This document shows positions 57,759-61,300 of a stretch of DNA of 61,300 bases, piece by piece. The stretch's first letter is position 1. Each line of letters opens with the position of its first letter. The position numbers were made by a program, and so were the translations under genes. Where the stretch lies: positions 1-61,300 of the forward strand of contig NZ_JAUYQL010000010.1 of the NCBI RefSeq assembly GCF_030697305.1, in the 5' to 3' direction. Origin of the DNA: Phenylobacterium sp. Its GTDB lineage: Bacteria; Pseudomonadota; Alphaproteobacteria; Caulobacterales; Caulobacteraceae. Below the pieces are notes generated by a model, which was given only the letters and a program-made list of their open reading frames with translations, searched no databases and was not told where the DNA came from.

Positions 57759-58463
57759 TCAGAACGACGACGTCAGGGAAACCACGACCGTGGAGTCGGT
57801 AAGGTCTTTGCCGGTGGCGGCGATGGTCTGGGTGTCGGTGTCGATGTATTCGAGACCGAAGGTGACCGCCTTGTAGGTGTAGCCGACGCCGAGGCCCCAG
57901 TTCCATTTGCCGTCGAACGGGTCGCCGTCCTCGTAGCCGAGGGTTGCCTTCAGCGACAACGGGGTGTCGGGCACGGTATAGGAACCGCTGCCGTAGACAT
58001 AGGTCGACTGGGTGCCGCCGTTGTACTCGTCGTGGACGACCCCCAGCGTTCCGCCCACCGGGCCGAGCGGGAAGCTCACCGACGCGGCGTACTGGTCGAA
58101 ATCGATGTCCGCCGGCGAGTCGTCAGGGAAGACGATGCGCAGGTAGGTGGCCTTCCAGCTTAGGTCGCCGGTGGTCACCGCGACGCCGCCGTACAGGTCG
58201 GCCTCGAGAGCGCCCGCGCCGGCTTCCTTGTCCAGGCTCGAACCCCAGAGGCCGGCGAAGATGCTGACGTTGTCGCTGAGCGGCACGCTGGCTTCGATGC
58301 TGCCTTGCATGACCGCCGTCTTGTCGCTGAGCGACATGCCGCGCAGGCGGTAGTCGCTGTAGGCGCCGATGCTGGCGGACGTCTTGACCTCGGCATGCGC
58401 GAGGCCTGCGGACGCGACCAGCAGCACGGCCGGAGCCGCGCTGATCCATGTTCTGATTTTCAT
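57759..58463 (-). CDS. TorF-like outer-membrane porin
   Basis: A 234-residue protein with a signal peptide (MKIRTWISAAPAVLLVASAGLAHA) and repeated amphipathic strands from GAYSDYRLRGMSLSDKTAVMQGSIEASV to VVVSLTSSF, ending in Phe as outer-membrane barrels do. The SDYRLRGMSLSD start matches the TorF/Gcw_chp putative porin family. AAGGAG lies 8 bp upstream of ATG 58463. Placed between urtA and ureD and sharing their upstream motif, it may be the outer-membrane urea entry channel; this is inferred from context. Confidence 0.87.
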   Translation of the reverse strand: MKIRTWISAAPAVLLVASAGLAHAEVKTSASIGAYSDYRLRGMSLSDKTAVMQGSIEASVPLSDNVSIFAGLWGSSLDKEAGAGALEADLYGGVAVTTGDLSWKATYLRIVFPDDSPADIDFDQYAASVSFPLGPVGGTLGVVHDEYNGGTQSTYVYGSGSYTVPDTPLSLKATLGYEDGDPFDGKWNWGLGVGYTYKAVTFGLEYIDTDTQTIAATGKDLTDSTVVVSLTSSF

Positions 58464-58583
58464 TATCCCCGTTCTCCTTGCTGTCGTCGCGGCGGGCGAA
58501 CCTGGGCCGACAAGGGGAGGCGGGAACCAGGCCCGTCCGTCGCGACGTCCCGATGGTTGCGGGCACTCCGGGAGCGGCGGAAT

Positions 58584-58599
58584 GGGGCGTTTGACGTAG
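58584..58599 (-). promoter_or_regulatory. Urea-region motif, copy 2 (upstream of porin)
   Basis: In porin orientation CTACGTCAAACGCCCCAT, ending 120 bp upstream of the start codon. TGCACCATGCGCCA beside it is not a convincing NtrC site. Confidence 0.68.
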
Positions 58600-58655
58600 C
58601 TGCACCATGCGCCAGGCGCGATCGGTGGCCCTGTTGGAGGCTGCGTTTTGGTCAA

Positions 58656-58670
58656 TACGTCAAACGCCCC
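58656..58670 (+). promoter_or_regulatory. Urea-region motif, copy 3 (upstream of ureD)
   Basis: TACGTCAAACGCCCC, identical over 15 bp to the porin copy but on the opposite strand, hence in the same orientation relative to its own gene; it ends 57 bp before ureD. The preceding GCGTTTTGGTCAA adds a GCGTTT...AAACGC inverted repeat. Confidence 0.68.
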
Positions 58671-58727
58671 CTCGGATCGGGCGTCGGCTTGCTGCGAACT
58701 GCCGGCGTAAGGCGCAGGAGAATTCGA

Positions 58728-59609
58728 GTGACGGTGGATCGTGCGTCTGGGGCGCTGCGCCTGGTGAGCGACCGCAGCGGATCGGCGCCTTCGACATCGA
58801 TGCGCGAGAGCGGCCTGCGCGGCGAGTTGCGACTGGGCTTCGCCACGCGTGCGGGCCGCACGTACCTCGCGCAATCCTACCAGGCCGGCTGTCTGCGGGC
58901 GCGTTCGCCTCGCGCCGCCGCCGGCGAGATGGCGAGCGTGGTGCTGATCAACACAGGCGGCGGGGTGGCCGGGGGCGACCGGCTGCATCAACACATCTCA
59001 TGGGGGGCGGGCGCGCACGGCGTGGTGGCGGCCCAGGCGGCGGAGAAGGTCTATCGCAGCCTGGGCCCGAGCTCGGTGATCGATACGCGGCTCGAATTGG
59101 CAGGCCGCGCGCGCGCCGAGTGGCTGCCGCAGGAGACCATCCTGTTCGACCGTGCGCGGCTGGTGCGCCGCACCGAGGTGCGGATGACCGGCGACGCGAG
59201 CTTCCACGGCGTCGAGGCGGTGGTGCTGGGGCGCGCCGCCATGGGCGAGACGGTGCGCGAAGGCCTGCTGGCCGACAGTTGGCGGATCTGGCGCGACGGG
59301 CGGCTGATCTATGCCGACGCCCAGCGCCTGGAAGGCCCGATCGACCCCCTGATGATGCGGGCCAGCATCGGCGCCGGCGCGCGGGCCGTGGCGGTGCTGA
59401 TCCATGTTTCGGCGCAGGCCGGCCGGTACCTGACAGCGTTGCGCGAGGTGTTCGCGAACGCCGCCGGTCGTGCCGCCGCCAGCGCCTGGAACGGCATGCT
59501 GGTGGCGCGCTTCCTGGCCCCAGACGGCCAGCGGCTGCGCGCCGATCTGACGGCCGCTCTTGCGGTGCTGCGCGACGGGCGGGCCGCGCCCAGGGTGTGG
59601 ACGTGTTGA
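58728..59609 (+). CDS. ureD: Urease accessory protein UreD
   Basis: UreD (UreH) is the scaffold that binds apo-urease and, with UreF and UreG, delivers nickel. The 293-residue protein starts at GTG 58728 with AGGAG 7 bp upstream. [31 protein letters not shown] (about 29-59) and [22 protein letters not shown] (about 72-93) are the family signatures, and [16 protein letters not shown] (about 129-144) is near-universal in UreD. The open frame continues far upstream through the porin region but that part is antisense. First gene of the ureDABC operon; ureEFG are beyond the window. Confidence 0.94.
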   Translation: MTVDRASGALRLVSDRSGSAPSTSMRESGLRGELRLGFATRAGRTYLAQSYQAGCLRARSPRAAAGEMASVVLINTGGGVAGGDRLHQHISWGAGAHGVVAAQAAEKVYRSLGPSSVIDTRLELAGRARAEWLPQETILFDRARLVRRTEVRMTGDASFHGVEAVVLGRAAMGETVREGLLADSWRIWRDGRLIYADAQRLEGPIDPLMMRASIGAGARAVAVLIHVSAQAGRYLTALREVFANAAGRAAASAWNGMLVARFLAPDGQRLRADLTAALAVLRDGRAAPRVWTC

Positions 59610-59622
59610 CGAGGAGAGTGCG

Positions 59623-59925
59623 TTGAATCTCAGTCCCCGCGAAAAGGACAAGCTGCTGGTCGCCGTGGCGGCCATGGTCGCGCGCCGCCGGCTGGAACGC
59701 CGCGTGCGGCTCAACTATCCCGAGGCGATCGCACTGATCTCCGACTTCGTCATGGAGGGTGCGCGCGACGGGCGCAGCGTCGCCGACCTGATGGAGGCCG
59801 GCGCCCGCGTGCTCAGCCGCGAGCAGGTGATGGAAGGCGTGCCGGAGATGATCCTCGACATCCAGGTCGAGGCGACGTTCCCGGACGGCACCAAGCTCGT
59901 CAGCGTCCACGACCCGATCCGGTGA
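59623..59925 (+). CDS. ureA: Urease gamma subunit
   Basis: A 100-residue urease gamma subunit. TTG 59623 gives the canonical start [12 protein letters not shown], with GAGGAGAG 7 bp upstream, and the exact length of the family. [51 protein letters not shown] and [21 protein letters not shown] cover the whole fold. Followed by ureB after 4 bp. Confidence 0.97.
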   Translation: MNLSPREKDKLLVAVAAMVARRRLERRVRLNYPEAIALISDFVMEGARDGRSVADLMEAGARVLSREQVMEGVPEMILDIQVEATFPDGTKLVSVHDPIR

Positions 59926-59929
59926 GCGC

Positions 59930-60247
59930 ATGATCCCCGGAGAACTGTTCCCCGCCGTGGGCGAGATCGAGCTGAACGCCGGCCTCGACGCGGTCAGCGT
60001 GCAGGTGTCGAACAGCGGCGACCGGCCGGTGCAGGTCGGCAGCCACTATCATTTCGCCGAGGCCAACCCGTCGCTGATCTTCGATCGCACGCTCGCCTAT
60101 GGCCGCCGGCTGGACATCCCCGCGGGCTCGGCCCTGCGCTTCGAACCTGGCCAGACGCGCGAGGCCTGGCTGGTGCCGTACCGCGGGGAGCGCCGTGTGG
60201 TCGGCTTCCGTGGCGAGGTCATGGGTCCCTTGGACGGAAAGGGCTGA
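59930..60247 (+). CDS. ureB: Urease beta subunit
   Basis: A 105-residue beta subunit with [46 protein letters not shown] and [24 protein letters not shown], all invariant in UreB. Separate from gamma, as in most proteobacteria (not fused as in Helicobacter). ureC starts 4 bp downstream. Confidence 0.97.
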   Translation: MIPGELFPAVGEIELNAGLDAVSVQVSNSGDRPVQVGSHYHFAEANPSLIFDRTLAYGRRLDIPAGSALRFEPGQTREAWLVPYRGERRVVGFRGEVMGPLDGKG

Positions 60248-60251
60248 GACC

Positions 60252-61300
<1,049 letters not shown>

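Noticed and set aside
55359..58163. Very long plus-strand open frame (934 codons) across urtC, urtB, urtA and the porin
   Set aside because: It is wholly antisense to well-supported urea genes, its translation is low-complexity (Asp/Gly/His/Arg-rich), and it shows no family motif. Such frames are common in GC-rich DNA.
58600..58616. NtrC site beside the porin motif (TGCACCATGCGCCA)
   Set aside because: Only the left half (TGCACC) fits the NtrC consensus, and no sigma-54 promoter could be recognised downstream.
58584..58670. GGGGCGTTTGACGTA / TACGTCAAACGCCCC as one long-range stem-loop
   Set aside because: The 56-nt distance and the presence of a third copy upstream of urtA make two regulatory sites for divergent genes the better explanation; a stem is not excluded.

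Overview
The window is GC-rich, densely coding DNA with short gaps and many 4-bp ATGA overlaps. It looks like the chromosome of an alphaproteobacterium of the Caulobacterales (Caulobacter/Phenylobacterium-like). This is inferred from the alphaproteobacterial SOS box GTTC-N7-GTTC, promoters of the TTGACG...GCTA type, a fused-length FeoB next to FeoA, Coq7, TonB-dependent receptors, and the UrtABCDE/UreDABC gene sets. No rRNA, CRISPR array, transposase or integrase was seen.

Layout. 1-3.3 kb: the tail of an aldehyde dehydrogenase, then biotin genes bioA (minus) diverging from bioF-bioD. 3.3-11 kb: a TonB receptor, NhaA, SelO, an EamA exporter, GluQ and a TetR regulator. 11-11.5 kb: two tandem micro-membrane-protein genes with duplicated promoters and leader hairpins, closed by an intrinsic terminator. 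11.7-20.8 kb: housekeeping and accessory genes (HNH protein, two FAH-family enzymes, quinone oxidoreductase, dienelactone hydrolase, Coq7-DsbB, a YqaA-like membrane protein, MarR). 20.9-23.1 kb: feoAB with a Fur-like site.

23.2-26.1 kb is the most unusual part. Two consecutive cassettes each consist of an identical tRNA-Leu(CAA) gene, a LexA (SOS) box, a small nuclease-toxin-like gene and a probable immunity gene. The two toxins are unrelated (HNH/Rhs-tip type and PD-(D/E)xK type) and so are the two immunity proteins (DUF805-like membrane protein and DUF4304-like protein), while the tRNA gene and SOS promoter are shared. I read it as a DNA-damage-inducible toxin/immunity locus with exchangeable cassettes.

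26.2-32 kb: alpha/beta hydrolase, TPR lipoprotein-size protein, SWIB-domain protein, UDP-sugar dehydrogenase and a GPH sugar transporter. 32.4-41.4 kb: a catabolic block with the lower meta-cleavage pathway (hydratase, acylating acetaldehyde dehydrogenase, aldolase), an ACMSD-like amidohydrolase, a FadR-type GntR regulator, paired acyl-CoA dehydrogenases, TetR and an SDR; candidate operators lie in the divergent promoter region. 41.4-48.8 kb: a ZnuD-like zinc receptor behind a Zur-like palindrome, a cytochrome bd operon (DUF983-cydA-cydB-small subunit) diverging from a MocR-type regulator, and superoxide dismutase. 48.9-52.8 kb: MFS exporter, small genes, WYL regulator, enoyl-CoA hydratase.

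52.8-61.3 kb is a urea utilisation region: urtABCDE (minus), a TorF-like porin (minus) and ureDABC (plus, cut by the window end). A near-identical 15-18 bp motif stands upstream of all three transcription units in the same orientation relative to each gene, which suggests one regulator controls urea transport across both membranes and urease.
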